64,000 bases of DNA from Bicyclus anynana (GCF_947172395.1 NC_069084.1:7255107-7319106), one strand, 5' to 3'; shown: positions 1-10,288, counted from the stretch's first letter. Made by a program: numbers and translations. The notes: a model not told the origin generated them from the sequence alone.

Positions 1-152
1 GCGCAGTGTTGGCCGACCCCTCACCAGGTGGACTGACGACATCAAGCGAGTCTCAGGGATTCGCTGAATGCAGGCGGCTCAGGATTATGATGTTTGGAAG
101 TACCTACAAAAAGCCTATGTCCTGCAGTGGACATCCATCAGATGTAGATGAT
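1..152 (+). mobile_element. RTE LINE 3' end (truncated by window edge)
   Basis: The sequence matches the last part of the RTE copies elsewhere in the window: a CACCAGGTGGACTGACGAC block, then a CTGCAGTGGACATCC block, ending in a GATGTAGATGATG tail. It encodes a decayed version of the RTE C-terminus (RWTDDIKR ... YVLQWTSI) with frameshifts. The left part lies outside the window. Confidence 0.8.
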
Positions 153-465
153 GTAGGAAGGTTTGTTATAGTTGGAATATTTTGTGGTACCTGTGATTAA
201 TAATATAGTCCGCTTTATTTAGACATGCTTCATTATGTAGGTAAAGATTTGAATTAATTGTTATCCTTATTTATATTATAATAATTATAATATTGTATTA
301 GGTATATATAATGAAATAAACATAATATTGTTCAATTCAATACCTAAAAACAAGTATAGTACCAAAGATTAACATCGCCTATCGTCTGGTATTTCCAACA
401 GGAAAACAATAAAATGAATAGGCACTTATATGAAATAAAGCATATTAATTTATAGTCATCAACAT
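153..465. other. AT-rich intergenic, no gene seen
   Basis: AT-rich sequence with short TATAAT-like runs. No coding frame or recognisable repeat was found. Confidence 0.5.
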
Positions 466-600
466 CATCTTCATATCAGCCGATGGACGTCCACTGCCGG
501 ACAATGGACATAGGCCTTTTGTAGGGACTTCCAAATATGTATCACGATACTGAGCCGCCTGCATCCAGCGAATCCCTACGACTCGCTTTTTGGTGCTCTG
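466..600 (-). mobile_element. RTE LINE 3' end
   Basis: Reverse-strand copy of the RTE tail: CATCATCTTCAT, then ATATCAGCCGATGGACGTCC, then TGAGCCGCCTGCATCCAGCG. It is 5'-truncated, and the similarity fades after about 590. It contains a small CGGACAATGGA insertion relative to the other copies. Confidence 0.8.
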
Positions 601-847
601 GGCAAATGCTTCGCTTGCGCCCCCTGGATCGGGGCCAGCAAATACTTATTTGCTAAGCTAAGTATGTAGGTATGCTTATTTGTTATGTAATTTATACTTA
701 TTTGTTATGGTAGCAAAGTTGATTTATACGGCGATTACGCGCATTGAAGGCCGAACTATAGAACCATAGAGTACATTGAATATAGAGTAGAAGGTTCAGA
801 AAGCGAGGAGTTATTGGTCGCTTTTTTTTTCAGACTAGTTACATGAA

Positions 848-1109
848 GACCTGCCTCGCTAGACGTTAGTCGTTACCCCTCTGTCAAAGTACAAGATCGA
901 TGATCTAACAATAACAACTAGTTTACTAGTTTACGTTTCATTTGTAAGTATTTTTAACTTATTTATATCAAAGTAATAATAAAAATAATCGATTTTTAGC
1001 CGGAACAACAAAACATCTAACAAGTAGGTAATCGAAGACTGTGTAACAGACTATAAATGATGTCTTTGTCAAAGTTGTATTAGTGCGTGTAAAAATTACG
1101 TGTGTGTAA
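848..1109 (+). repeat. Left part of a MITE split by a Helitron
   Basis: CTGCCTCGCTAGACGTTA and CTGTCAAAGTA match the left interior of the complete MITE at 4832-5143. A matching right end is at 2475-2572, on the far side of the Helitron at 1110-2438. I infer that one MITE copy was interrupted. The left terminal inverted repeat itself is not clear. Confidence 0.4.
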
Positions 1110-1680
1110 TCTATACTAATATTATAAAGAGGTAAAGTTTGTAAGTTTGTAAGTTTGTAAGTTTGTAACAATTTTTTGAAATGGGGTAATCTTCGGAACT
1201 ACTGGACCGATTTTAAAAATTCTTTCACCAATAGAATGCTACGTTATCGGGGAGTGCTATAGGCTATATTTTATATTTATATCATATATAACTACTGAGA
1301 TATCGCGGGTTTTCTCTTACAGGTCAGACCGAAAAACTTACTTATTCGCATGCGCTGCCTCAACCATTGCGTATAACTGAAATAAATGTATGGAGGCTTT
1401 TTGAACCTTTAAAAGTTCTACAAAAAAGTCCGCGACACCATATATCTATCTTTTATATTTTAGCAGATATAGTACCTTTAGTACTTTAATAAATTATTTA
1501 AATTTTAAACTAAGGTTTACGTCATTATTTACACAACTAAACTTAAATCCTTATCAAAATAAATTATTTAATAATCACAAGGATATTATAGAGATAAGAT
1601 TTGCCCTTTACAGTATGTTAATTAGTTATATAGTTTCGGAGATAATACAAAATTTCTGAAAGTCGCAGAAATGCCACTAT

Positions 1681-1867
1681 TTGACGCCCCGCGGTTTCAA
1701 TTACGTGGTTCCCGTTCCCGTATGAATATGAGGACCAAACATAGCCTATGACACTCGCAAATAATGTGGCTTTCTATTGGTAAAAGAATTTTCCAAATCG
1801 GTCCAGTAGATCCAGAGATTACCCCCGACAACCACAAAAACTTTACTTCTTTATAGTATTAGCATAG
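1681..1867 (-). mobile_element. Reverse-strand HEL fragment nested in a Helitron
   Basis: It reads as a reversed HEL: a CGCGGTTT..ACGTGGTTCCCGTTCCCG 3' hairpin region at the left, and AATCGGTCCAGTAGATCC then TAGTATTAGCATAGA (degenerate 5' end) at the right. The terminal CTAG is not intact. Confidence 0.6.
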
Positions 1868-1929
1868 AAGTCGCTTGGGAAATTATAGTCTTTTTGTCAT
1901 TGCACCACGCACAAAAGGCTGGACCAATT

Positions 1930-2395
1930 TTGCTGAGGGTAGGGATAGGATAGAGGAAGGGAAGGGGTAGGATAGAGGTAGGGTAGGGGTAATTTAGGGA
2001 AAGTGTAAGGTAGGGTAGGGTAGGGTACGGATAAGGTAGGGGTAGTGTAGGGTAGGGGAAAGGTAGAGGTAGGGGAAGGATATGGAACGTATAGGGTAGG
2101 GGAGGAGTAGGATAGGGGTAGGGTATGGTAGGGGTAGGGTACGGGTAGGGTAGGGTTAGGGTAGGGATAAGGTAGGGGTAGGGAAGGGTTAGGGTTAGCG
2201 GTAGGGTAGGAATAAGGTAGGGGTAGATTAGGGGTAGGGTAGGATAGGGTATGGATAGGTTACGGGTAGGGTTAGGGTAGGGTAAGGTGGGGGGAAGGAA
2301 GGGTTAGCGTTAGCGGTAGGGTAGGAGTAAGGTAGGGGTAGGGTAGGGTAGGGTTGGGTAGGTTTACGAGCAGGATAAGGTAGAGGTAGAGAAGT
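1930..2395 (+). repeat. GGGTA/GGGTAGG minisatellite tract
   Basis: An irregular tandem array of GGGTA, GGGGTA and GGATA units runs over about 465 bases with almost no C on this strand. Many GGG runs lie close together, so G-quadruplex formation is plausible. Shorter tracts of the same type occur next to Helitron 3' ends at 7400-7460 and 30640-30710. Confidence 0.85.
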
Positions 2396-2474
2396 TTACA
2401 TCTATTTTTACGCGGACGAAGTCGCGGGCGCCCGCTAGTACGATGTAAATTTATAATAGCGTGTAGGCCACAAA

Positions 2475-2572
2475 AAATAATTAATGGTGTTAAATTTTTT
2501 CGATTTGACTATTTTCTTGGTGAATTTGAGTGCAATACAAGTCCAATAGAAGGTAATTGGTCTTAGATGTAA
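2475..2572 (+). repeat. Right end of the split MITE
   Basis: GAGTGCAATACAAGTCC followed by AGGTAATTGGTCTTAGATG matches the right terminal region of the MITEs at 4832-5143 and 33106-33281. It is read as the continuation of 848-1109. Confidence 0.45.
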
Positions 2573-2595
2573 ACGGATTTTTATTTAAATCTAGC

Positions 2596-2799
2596 CCCCC
2601 TAGCCAAGTGGCTCGTCGATTCTTTTTCTACGATCGCTAACGCTTCAAAAACTAGAAAGATATATGAGAATGACATTTGCTATCGACTGATCACGTGATC
2701 AAGATCTGCCATTACCTTAGACCATTACCATACATTTTTCTAGTTTTCGAAACGTTAGCGGTCGGAGAAAGATAATCTACTTGCCACTTGGCTAGGGGG
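2596..2799. mobile_element. Palindromic MITE, copy 1
   Basis: Both ends read CCCCCTAGCCAAGTGGC inward, and the inverted repeat continues through ACGATCGCTAACGCTTC...AAAACTAGAAA for about 75 bp per arm. The short centre contains TGATCACGTGATCA. A second copy lies at 35637-35827. There is no coding capacity. Confidence 0.8.
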
Positions 2800-3330
2800 C
2801 AGTTTATTGGTTCGGAAACCAAGCAGTTGATCTCCCGGTCGTCCGCTAATGATAAAACAATATAATTAATTAATTTTAGTTATATTATTATTAATAGTAA
2901 TTATCCTGTTTATGACTTTAACATGATAAAACTTATTTAAGTACCATTTTCGGTTTAATGACTTAATTATGATTGGAATAGGAGCAGAGTATAGGTACGT
3001 ACCTAACTAGGTACGTACCTAGCTGTAGGTTATATCTATCGAACCACACATCCGATGTCAATTGTTCCCAGCGCGGTGTAGTGACCACAAGGACATTCAC
3101 CTAACCCCATTCGAAGTGGTAATTCCGCGAGAAAGTTTGCACTAAGGCGCGATAAGAACAATTTAATGGGGATTTTACGTTACTTTCCTTATGTTTGCGT
3201 AATTATGTTCTAGATACAAATTAAATTACCTAATTATTTTTACAGTGAGTATAAAATCACAAAGACGTAACGGTTCTTTTAATTTTGTGTTTTTAAATTA
3301 ATTGTACCTACGCTTATTTTATAATAATGA
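2800..3330. other. Intergenic with duplicated 12-bp palindrome
   Basis: AT-rich. AGGTACGTACCT, itself a perfect palindrome, occurs at 2993-3004 and 3009-3020, separated by AACT. No gene was seen. Confidence 0.5.
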
Positions 3331-3332
3331 AC

Positions 3333-3470
3333 GGCTGCGAGCCGTGATACCCGGAGTATTACGGAGGACGTAGGTTCAAATCCGGTCCGGGGCATGCACC
3401 TCCAACTTTTTAGTTATGTAGATACATTTTAAGAAATTAAATAGGTAGGGATGTCTCAAACGGTGATTAC
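3333..3470 (+). mobile_element. SINE-B, 3'-truncated
   Basis: It has the head GCCGTGATACCCGGAG and a box B-like GGTTCAAATCCGGTCCGG, then GCATGCACCTCCAACTTTT and AAGAAATTAAAT. It stops at GTCTCAAACGGTGA, losing the 3' half. Confidence 0.75.
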
Positions 3471-3499
3471 TCCGGGATCCCACCATCAGATCCTGTTTT

Positions 3500-3975
3500 A
3501 TTTTATTTTATTTATTTATTTATTTATTCGGAAGCCAACGTTGTATACAAAAAACTTATGACTAATTAAACATAACATGCATTAAAAAGTAATATGCTAC
3601 ATTGTACACCCCACTTACAGGCTAACTCAACATGCGTTTATTTTAATACAATTCTTAATTTACCATTAAAAAAAAGAAACAAAAACTAAATCTACCTACC
3701 ACTAAAAAAAAAGAAACTAAAAGAAAGAAAGAAAAAAAATGTAATTACAACAATAATAATGGGAATTAACAATAAGACAAAAACAGAATGCATTTAAAGT
3801 ACATTATTCATCAACATATGTTTTTTAACATTACTTTTAAAATAATTAGAACCATTATAAAGACTACCTCAGGAGTAAACCCTTTTAAACAAAAAATAAT
3901 TATTTAAACCGGTCCAGGCGTCTTCGCGGAATCGCGAAATACTCATAGGTAAATAAAACATTGATGACCTCCCCC
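3500..3975 (-). repeat. Probable LINE 3' remnant with (TTTA)n
   Basis: It starts with a TTTATTTATTTATTTATT tract, read on the reverse strand as a (TAAA)n tail. AT-rich sequence with poly-A stretches follows. A similar TTTA-headed segment occurs at 17130-17330. No reverse transcriptase frame remains, so the class is uncertain. Confidence 0.35.
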
Positions 3976-4823
3976 TTTTTTTTCGGCCGGTTAAAAACTA
4001 TTTAATACTTTGATATAGGGTAGTTGACTCATATCAAATTCATTATAAACAATATTAATTTCGTGTAATAAGGGTCCGAAATAGCTGTATATCGATATTA
4101 ATTAATCAAAGTTAAGGATTTCTTTTAAAATCTAATTTAAATATCACGTAGGTATTTTTTTAAATTTTCCAGACGTCAAAAATGCCTATTTTACGTCGCC
4201 TATTTTGTGACGTCACTAACACACCTGATGTATTAAACTCGAACTAATAGGTAATTATTGTTAACTAATATTTTTGTCAAACGCTCCATTTGTATGGGAT
4301 TTATTATAGTGACGACACGAAACAGTTAAAATATAGACTGTCATGGTCGACAGGTGTTTTGGCTCATATTGTCAAAAACATAATTTAAAAATTAAAATTT
4401 TCATGTAATCACGTCTCAAAAAAATCTAAAAAAAAAATCAGTCTAGTAGAACGAAATTAACTCTTTATTTAGGACCATTTAAAAAAGAAGTGTCAACTAG
4501 CCTATTTCGTAATAACGCCATCTAGTACTAAATCTACGAAATATTTTGCAAGTTGGCTAAAACATTGCCATCTATGCTATATTATAAAAACTATGATGAA
4601 GAGGTTTGATGGGTGCAATATAGAGGGAGCGTTTAGGTTACTTTATTTTGTAAGAAATAGTTATAATTCCTTTTTTTTAAATATTTAGTTATATTCTCAT
4701 TTGAAAGTTGGGAAATTGGTGGTACCTATACGTGCCTAGTCTTGGGAAATTGATGGTACCTACGTGTACCTACGTGGGTAGTACCCCTCCCTCAACCCTC
4801 GCTCCATTCCGGTGGACAGATAC
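3976..4823. other. AT-rich intergenic, no gene seen
   Basis: No coding frame or family repeat was recognised. A short TGGGAAATTG(A/G)TGGTACCTA direct repeat lies around 4710-4760. Confidence 0.5.
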
Positions 4824-4831
4824 ATTACGCC

Positions 4832-5143
4832 CTCAGACCAATTATTGTATAGGACCTGCCTCGCTAGACGTTACTTTTCTGTCAAAGTATATGTTCTACG
4901 ATCTAATGCGATTATAAAAACTGTGTCTATAGAATCGATGTTTCATAGTTGTAATTGTGTTCGTCGGTTAAAGAGCTCCGTAAAAATACCTTTTTGTGTA
5001 ATGGAATGGTGTAAAAAACGGGCAAAAACTTCTAGTTTAGTGTAAGATATGTAGCAAATCTAAGATCGTTTTCTTCAGAAAATGACAGACAATTTTATTC
5101 GTGACTATGAGTGCGATACAGGTCCTTCTATAATTGGTCTGAG
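4832..5143. mobile_element. MITE with 8-bp target duplication (hAT-like)
   Basis: The terminal inverted repeats are CTCAGACCAATTAT...AGGACCTG and CAGGTCC...ATAATTGGTCTGAG. The element is flanked by perfect 8-bp direct repeats, ATTACGCC at 4824-4831 and 5144-5151. An 8-bp TSD is the usual hAT signature. The 312-bp element has no transposase frame. Confidence 0.8.
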
Positions 5144-5151
5144 ATTACGCC

Positions 5152-5285
5152 ACTCCGATCCGCATTAGTCCATTTCTCCGCTACGCTCCCTCGCTTCGCT
5201 CTGGTGGGCAGCTCCGTATTCCCTTTCCTATAAGGAGAGAGGCCTGGCCCTGTTGTGGGCCGTTAAAATAGTGTGATAATGATGT
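5152..5285. repeat. Retroelement tail fragment (GGCCGTTAAAATA type)
   Basis: CCTTTCCTATAAGGAGAG, then CTGGCCC, then GTGGGCCGTTAAAATAG. The same block recurs at 49560-49665, and a related GCGGGTTGGCGGGC block occurs at about 8000. Its class is not known to me. Confidence 0.45.
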
Positions 5286-5479
5286 TTCAAATTATTGTAC
5301 GAGCAAGAAGGTTATAATATATACTCAGGCCGACTTCAGTACTGTGCTACGGTACCCTAACCCAATGCCCTGGCGATTGAACCACAGAAAAGTTTACACT
5401 AACAATCGCAAACCAGACATCGGCGCTTGCAAAAGCAGGACCTTCTCTTTTTAGACGTTACGCCCAAATTTGTTTTGAC

Positions 5480-5822
5480 GGTCTCCGTGGCGCAGTGGTA
5501 TGCGCGGTGGATTTACAAGACGGAGGTCCTGGGTTCGATTCCCGACTGGGCCGATTGAGGTTCCCATAATTGTTCCAGGTCTGGCTACCACCCTACCGAC
5601 AAAGACTAGCGTACCGTCAAGCGATTAAGCGTTCCGGTACGATGTCGTGAAACCGAAAGGGGTATGGATTTTCATCCTCCTCCTAACAAGTTAGCCCGCT
5701 TTCATCTTAAATTGCATCATCACTTACCATCAGGTGAGATAGTAGTCAAGGGCTAACTAGTAATAATAACTTGTAAGAATAATTGTAACTTTGTATAAGA
5801 ATAAAAAAAATAAAAAAAAGGT
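5480..5822 (+). mobile_element. SINE-A, full length
   Basis: The tRNA-related head has box A-like TGGCGCAGTGGT and box B-like GGGTTCGATTCCC. The body follows (GCGTTCCGGTACGATGTCGT; GGATTTTCATCCTCCTCCT) and then the conserved 3' end CTTACCATCAGGTGAGAT...AAGGGCTAAC with an A-rich tail. This is the best-preserved head of this family in the window. Confidence 0.85.
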
Positions 5823-5823
5823 A

Positions 5824-6001
5824 GGTACATGGATAACATGAGTGTAATCATCACTTACCATCAGGTGAGATTGTAATCAAGGGCTAACTTTTAAAGAATA
5901 AAAAAAATAAAAAAAGGTACATGGATAACATGAGTGTAATCATCACTTACCATCAGGTGAGATTGTAATCAAGGGCTAACTTGTAAAGAATAAAAAAAAA
6001 T
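5824..6001 (+). repeat. Two extra tandem copies of the SINE-A tail
   Basis: A 92-bp unit starting GGTACATGGATAACATGAG and containing CATCACTTACCATCAGGTGA and AAGGGCTAACTT plus A-rich tail is present at 5824-5915 and 5916-6001, directly downstream of a complete SINE-A. Only the 3' end is reiterated. Confidence 0.8.
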
Positions 6002-6036
6002 AGAAGATCATCTCCAGTGGCCCAATAATCTCCTAG

Positions 6037-6182
6037 AGTTTGGCTAATGAAAGTAGAGACTAAAATCGTCCGGCAAATTCAAAAAAATATCTACTTATCT
6101 CTTACCATTAATCTCTTATCTTTATTATTATTTTTTTTAAATTTGCCAGTCGATTTCAGTCTCTATTTTCACTAGCCAAACT
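6037..6182. mobile_element. Short fold-back MITE
   Basis: The ends are AGTTTGGCTAATGAAAGTAG and, inverted, CTATTTTCACTAGCCAAACT. Arms of about 40 bp continue through AGAGACT.AAATCG..CGGCAAATT. The loop is AT-rich and there is no coding sequence. Confidence 0.65.
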
Positions 6183-6869
6183 TATCTACTCGAACATCTT
6201 CTTCATGTGGTGATCAAACTGCATGCCTCCGACCCTGAATATCAGGTGTCCCTCAAGTCTCAACCACTGAACCGCCTGTGACATCACTATTTGACAGGAG
6301 TTAGAAGACCAGTTTACAAATTAGCCTGCACCAACCTTGTTTCTTTGCAAATAATTGTTAGGTATATGAACGAGAAAAGGCAAAAACGTGAGAACGTTTA
6401 GGTTTGTTAGATAATAATGGACACAAAAAACTTTTTGGGATTCTCTCAAACAATTCAATGTCGCGGTCACGGTTATTGCTCTAGTGGTGTGGCTAGATTA
6501 GACGAATCAAAGCGAACGAGCGAGCAATAAAGCTGAAGAGTTTGTTTGTTCGATTGAACACGCTAATCTGTTGCGAATTGAAAAAATCTCTCAGTGTTGA
6601 TTCTTATTGACGCTATAGCCACAGTACTATAGCCCTCAATCATTAAGGACTCGCCCCCCCCCCCCCCCCCCCCTTTTGTTTCTGATGATCTTTAATCTGG
6701 AAGGACTAATAGTGGTCCGAGTGGTGGATCCACGTAGTAAAAATAGATTGTTTTTTTCAATTTCAATCGCTTGTTATTGACTAGTATATGCATGGCATTA
6801 CATGTAGATTACAATTTACATCAAAACAAAACTGGTTAAAAGACCACCAATTGTAGAAAATACCTATAA
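6183..6869. other. Intergenic with poly-C run and HEL remnant
   Basis: A decayed HEL 5' segment (AAGCTGAAGAGTTTGTTTGTTCGATTGAAC...GCTAATC) lies at about 6528-6610. A run of about 20 C lies at 6654-6673. No gene was recognised. Confidence 0.5.
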
Positions 6870-7292
6870 TTAATAGCTCAGCGTTTTGTTACCGAGATAT
6901 AAACCGGAAAGGATGGTCGAACACTCTTCATCTTTAATTCCTAAAAAAAAATCCTTCAAGAGTAACTTGAAGGATTTTTTTAATTCAATAGAAATATCTA
7001 TTGTAATATATTGTATTGAATTAAAAAAAATATTTGAATTAAAAAAAATAGCAAAATTCTTTAGCTGTATTATTAAAAAAACAGAATGCAAAAATTCTAA
7101 AATTTGTGGTAACTGTTGAACATGAATTAAGCCATTTTTCTCAAGACGAAACTTAAATAAATAAAAAAAATCTATATTCATATAGCCCATTAGGAGTCTA
7201 TCTTCATAAATATACAAAAATGAATTGCTGTTCGTTAGTGTCGTTAAAACTTGAGAACGACTGAACGGATCTATCTTATCTTGATCTTGCAA
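6870..7292 (-). CDS. Unrecognised AT-rich open frame, 140 aa
   Basis: This is an uninterrupted minus-strand frame. The first 70 residues look protein-like (YIYEDRLLMGYMNIDFFYLF). The second half is Lys/Phe/Ile-rich and is encoded by hairpin-forming poly-A/T DNA (AATCCTTCAAG / CTTGAAGGATT at 6949-6976 and nearby). I recognise no domain, signal peptide or homologue. The base composition and the overlapping plus-strand frame make chance openness the most likely explanation. Confidence 0.15.
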   Translation of the reverse strand: MQDQDKIDPFSRSQVLTTLTNSNSFLYIYEDRLLMGYMNIDFFYLFKFRLEKNGLIHVQQLPQILEFLHSVFLIIQLKNFAIFFNSNIFFNSIQYITIDISIELKKSFKLLLKDFFLGIKDEECSTILSGLYLGNKTLSY

Positions 7293-7379
7293 TGTTCGTA
7301 GAGGTATAGGGAAGGTTTAAAAGTTAAGAAAAATTAGAATGATTGCCGGGAAAACCATAAATAATCCTTTTCTATTTCC

Positions 7380-7504
7380 TATACAAACGTTTAAGAGTCA
7401 AGGGGAGGGGTAGGGAAGTTTTAGGGTAGGGGTAGGGTAGGGTTAGGGTAGGGATAGGCAAGAAGTGCACATAAGTCAAAGCGAAGCTTGACCGGGTCCG
7501 CTAG
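7380..7504 (+). mobile_element. Helitron 3' end, GGGTA subfamily
   Basis: A GGGGTAGGGTAGGGTTAGGG tract is followed by GCACATAAGTCAAAGCGAAG, CTTGACCGGGTCCG and CTAG at 7501-7504, then T. The same terminus occurs inverted at 30598. The 5' end was not located. Confidence 0.65.
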
Positions 7505-9399
7505 TTGTACATAAATTAAGAGTATGCTAAAGCTAATAGTAAATCAATTTTGTAGAAGAAATAGGGTATCTGCGATCATTTCTTTACATGAATCTTGTGT
7601 ACGCCTTTGTTGACACTGAAAAACATTGAGCTATTTTAATTGACCGGTTATAGTAAAAACATATAGTCAAATAACCAGGCTAGAAGAACAGAAGCTTGGC
7701 GGGTTGTTAGTTTAAGTCATAATTTAAAAACTTAATAAAACTATCTGCTTAGATGCATCTCTGTCATTAATATGTAATGAGGTAGAGTTGGTACGTGCTT
7801 ACTTATTTTTTAACTGTTATTCATACAATGTTATAGCGTGACTATATCCCAACACGCGATGGCTAGGAAGCTACAAAGATTTATAAAAACTACACAATGT
7901 GTTATCACTATTATGTGACTAGGCTCTCGAGGCTTCTCGTTGGAGAGGGGTTATGTAGCTCTCACCCGCAAACCCGCGCATTGAAACAACCTCCAATGCG
8001 GGTTGGCGGGCTAAGTTACTCGATAGCCTCCTCCACTCGTATCTTCCAGTGAAAGTTTCATTAAAATGGTATAAGCACTTAAAAAAACAGTTATTTTGAA
8101 ATCACAGACAGATACTTCAGTTTTATTTTAGTTGATGTATTTTTCAAAACAGGAGTTAGTACTCGACCCGTATGTGCTTAAGTTTGTAAGTCCGCGATTT
8201 TCTTAAAAAAAATCGGATTTAGATTACAGATTAGAGAAACACTGCGAAAATAAAATAACATAAAATTATTATATTATTTTATTTTTGCAGAGGATTTTGT
8301 ATTCGCGATTTTAGGTTTACGCTTTTTACAAGCGCTTTTTTATAATCATGCTTGGTGGAAAGCCGTGATAAGGTCCAAGTTAAAGAATGCCACTTTCCTA
8401 TATGTTCAAAATTGTACTAAGGTGAAAAAAAAAATATTTTCTACATTACTACTTTGAACAGGAAGTGAATTCTAATTTTGTCGTTTTTGAGTTCTATGTC
8501 GTCTTTTTTTTAGACTGCAAGAAAACTGCGAAAATTTAAATAGACACGTTTTAAGTAAGTAAGTTTTAAAATGCAGTCCTGAGGCTATCAGTCTTAATTC
8601 AGAAAGGAGTTGGTTTTCGAGTAAATTTTCAAGTTAGTCATGTCAAATTCATCTCTTTAATGAACATATAGATCATGTTGTCAGATTTAATATTTGCGAA
8701 TTTTATGAATGAGCAACACAACTGAAACATTTTTTTAGAAAAGAAGTTCAATTATAAGATTTATATTTTATTAAATAAATAATTTTAGATTAGAGATATA
8801 TTTAATGATAATAGAAGGTAGTATATATTATCAACAATCAAAATATTAAAAAAATAGAACTTAAATTCTTACTTTTATAAATACTTTTTATGTAGATTTA
8901 GTATGCCTTCATAACTATTAAAAAAAACTTTATATTTTTTGTGGATGTGTCGATTCTGTATACGTCATAGTTTCGACATAAATATATATTCATATACAGC
9001 GGCGTGCACAACTTTCTTAACTTGGGTATGTACTAAATGAACAAATTATACAAAGTGGAAAATTCCTTCTGCAATTCAGGCTCCTAATGAGTCCTCAAGG
9101 TAGGCAGCACATTAATGCATCTATGAAGTGCACGCTAGTCTTGAAAAATTGAAATGAAATTATTTCTCTATTTTTCTCCAACAAAGAGTATAGCTTGTAG
9201 GAGTGGGATATAATCCACAATCTCCGTGAAGTTCAAGCTTCAGCCTTCAATAAGCTGTAGATAGATACGTATGTATATTATAAATACATGTAGTTTTTAC
9301 AGGAAGTGTCCGAGCTACAAATTAAATTGTATCACTCATAACTGCGTATATTATTATGTTGTTTTATTGCGTCTAGTCGCACCTTAAAAAAATATAATA
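7505..9399. other. AT-rich intergenic, no gene seen
   Basis: A fragment of CCAATGCGGGTTGGCGGGC type lies near 7995-8015. A near-perfect inverted repeat (CTGCGAAAATAAAATAA / TTATTTTATTTTTGCAG) lies at 8241-8289. No convincing exon was found. Confidence 0.5.
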
Positions 9400-9611
9400 T
9401 CTATACTAATATTATAAAGCTGAAGAGTTTGTTTGTTTGTTTGTTTGTTTGTTTGATTGAACGCGCTAATCTCAGGAACTACTGGTCCGATTTGAAAAAT
9501 TCTTTCAGTGTTAGATAGCCCATTTATCGAGGAAGGCTATAAGCTATATTTTATCCCCGTATTCCTACGGGAATGGGAACCACGCGGGTAAAACCGCGCG
9601 GTGTCAGCTAG
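9400..9611 (+). mobile_element. Complete short HEL (212 bp)
   Basis: It starts TCTATACTAATATTATAAAG after A and has a GTTT microsatellite, the conserved GGAACTACTGGTCCGATTTG and GATAGCCCATTTATCGAGGA. The ending is CGCGGGTAAAACCGCGCGG hairpin, GTCAGCTAG, then T. Confidence 0.85.
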
Positions 9612-10274
9612 TTTATGTATAAGTAATCTTCTGTCGTAACTATACGCGTACATCATTTTTTGGTATAAATTAATCATTATTTTCTAAGTATGTAATAAAA
9701 ATTCATAAGTACCTATAAGAAAAAATACTGAAGAATTGTAGGAAAAATGACGATCATCCTAGACTTTGATTCTTGCTATGGTTCTGTGGTTCTGTACCTA
9801 TCACAACAAATGCTTAGTAAACATGCAAAATACATAATAATATGGAATAATGGATAATTTATTAATAAATAATTTCAGGCTTATTGGATTCATTTTTTTC
9901 GCCTATAAAAATAAAAAGAATGTTCGTACCTATTAGGTACATTTTCGGATCAGTAGTTTATAATAACAGTACATTATAATAACAATTTGTTTTAAACCAA
10001 TTTGTATAACGTTTCAGACCTCTCAATATGTATTTTTTAAATTAATAAGAGTCAGATACAGAATTGGACGCATTTACAGCTTGAATTTGAGGTATTAGCT
10101 GCCATATAAGCCATTAAAAAGGGTTTTAATCGATACTTACTGAACCCTAATAAATAATGAGCGATGAACATTTGTCTCGGCACTAAAAATAAAATTTAAC
10201 AAAAAATGCAAAAAATAACATCTTTGAAATCTGGCCAAGGTCTGACACTAAAATACAAAACAGTCTCAGATGTT
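9612..10274. other. 3' flank of the serpin gene, repeat-poor
   Basis: AT-rich unique-looking sequence. No repeat family of the window and no coding frame was recognised. Confidence 0.5.
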
Positions 10275-10280
10275 TTTATT
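10275..10280 (-). promoter_or_regulatory. Polyadenylation signal AATAAA for the serpin
   Basis: TTTATT on the plus strand reads AATAAA on the minus strand, starting 9 bases after the serpin stop codon. A GT-rich stretch (CTGTTTTGTATTTTAGTG) follows downstream. This implies a very short 3' UTR. Confidence 0.7.
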
Positions 10281-10288
10281 GAACACAT

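Larger units (their letters stand above)
1110..2438 (+). mobile_element. Non-autonomous Helitron (HEL) with G-rich interior
   Basis: The 5' end is TCTATACTAATATTATAAAG at 1110, preceded by A. The 3' end is a hairpin (GCGGACG ... GCGCCCGC) followed by CTAG at 2435-2438 and then T, as expected for Helitron insertion between A and T. The interior holds a reverse-strand HEL fragment and a long GGGTA-type tract. It has no Rep/helicase coding capacity, so it would need an autonomous partner. Confidence 0.8.

Noticed and set aside
1930..2395. Telomere-like repeat (GGGTTAGGG words)
   Set aside because: Lepidopteran telomeres are (TTAGG)n. This tract is irregular, internal and bounded by Helitron ends, with related tracts at other Helitron termini.
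5480..5560. tRNA gene
   Set aside because: Box A and box B are present but no acceptor or anticodon stem folds; the sequence continues into a shared SINE body and recurs as SINE-A.
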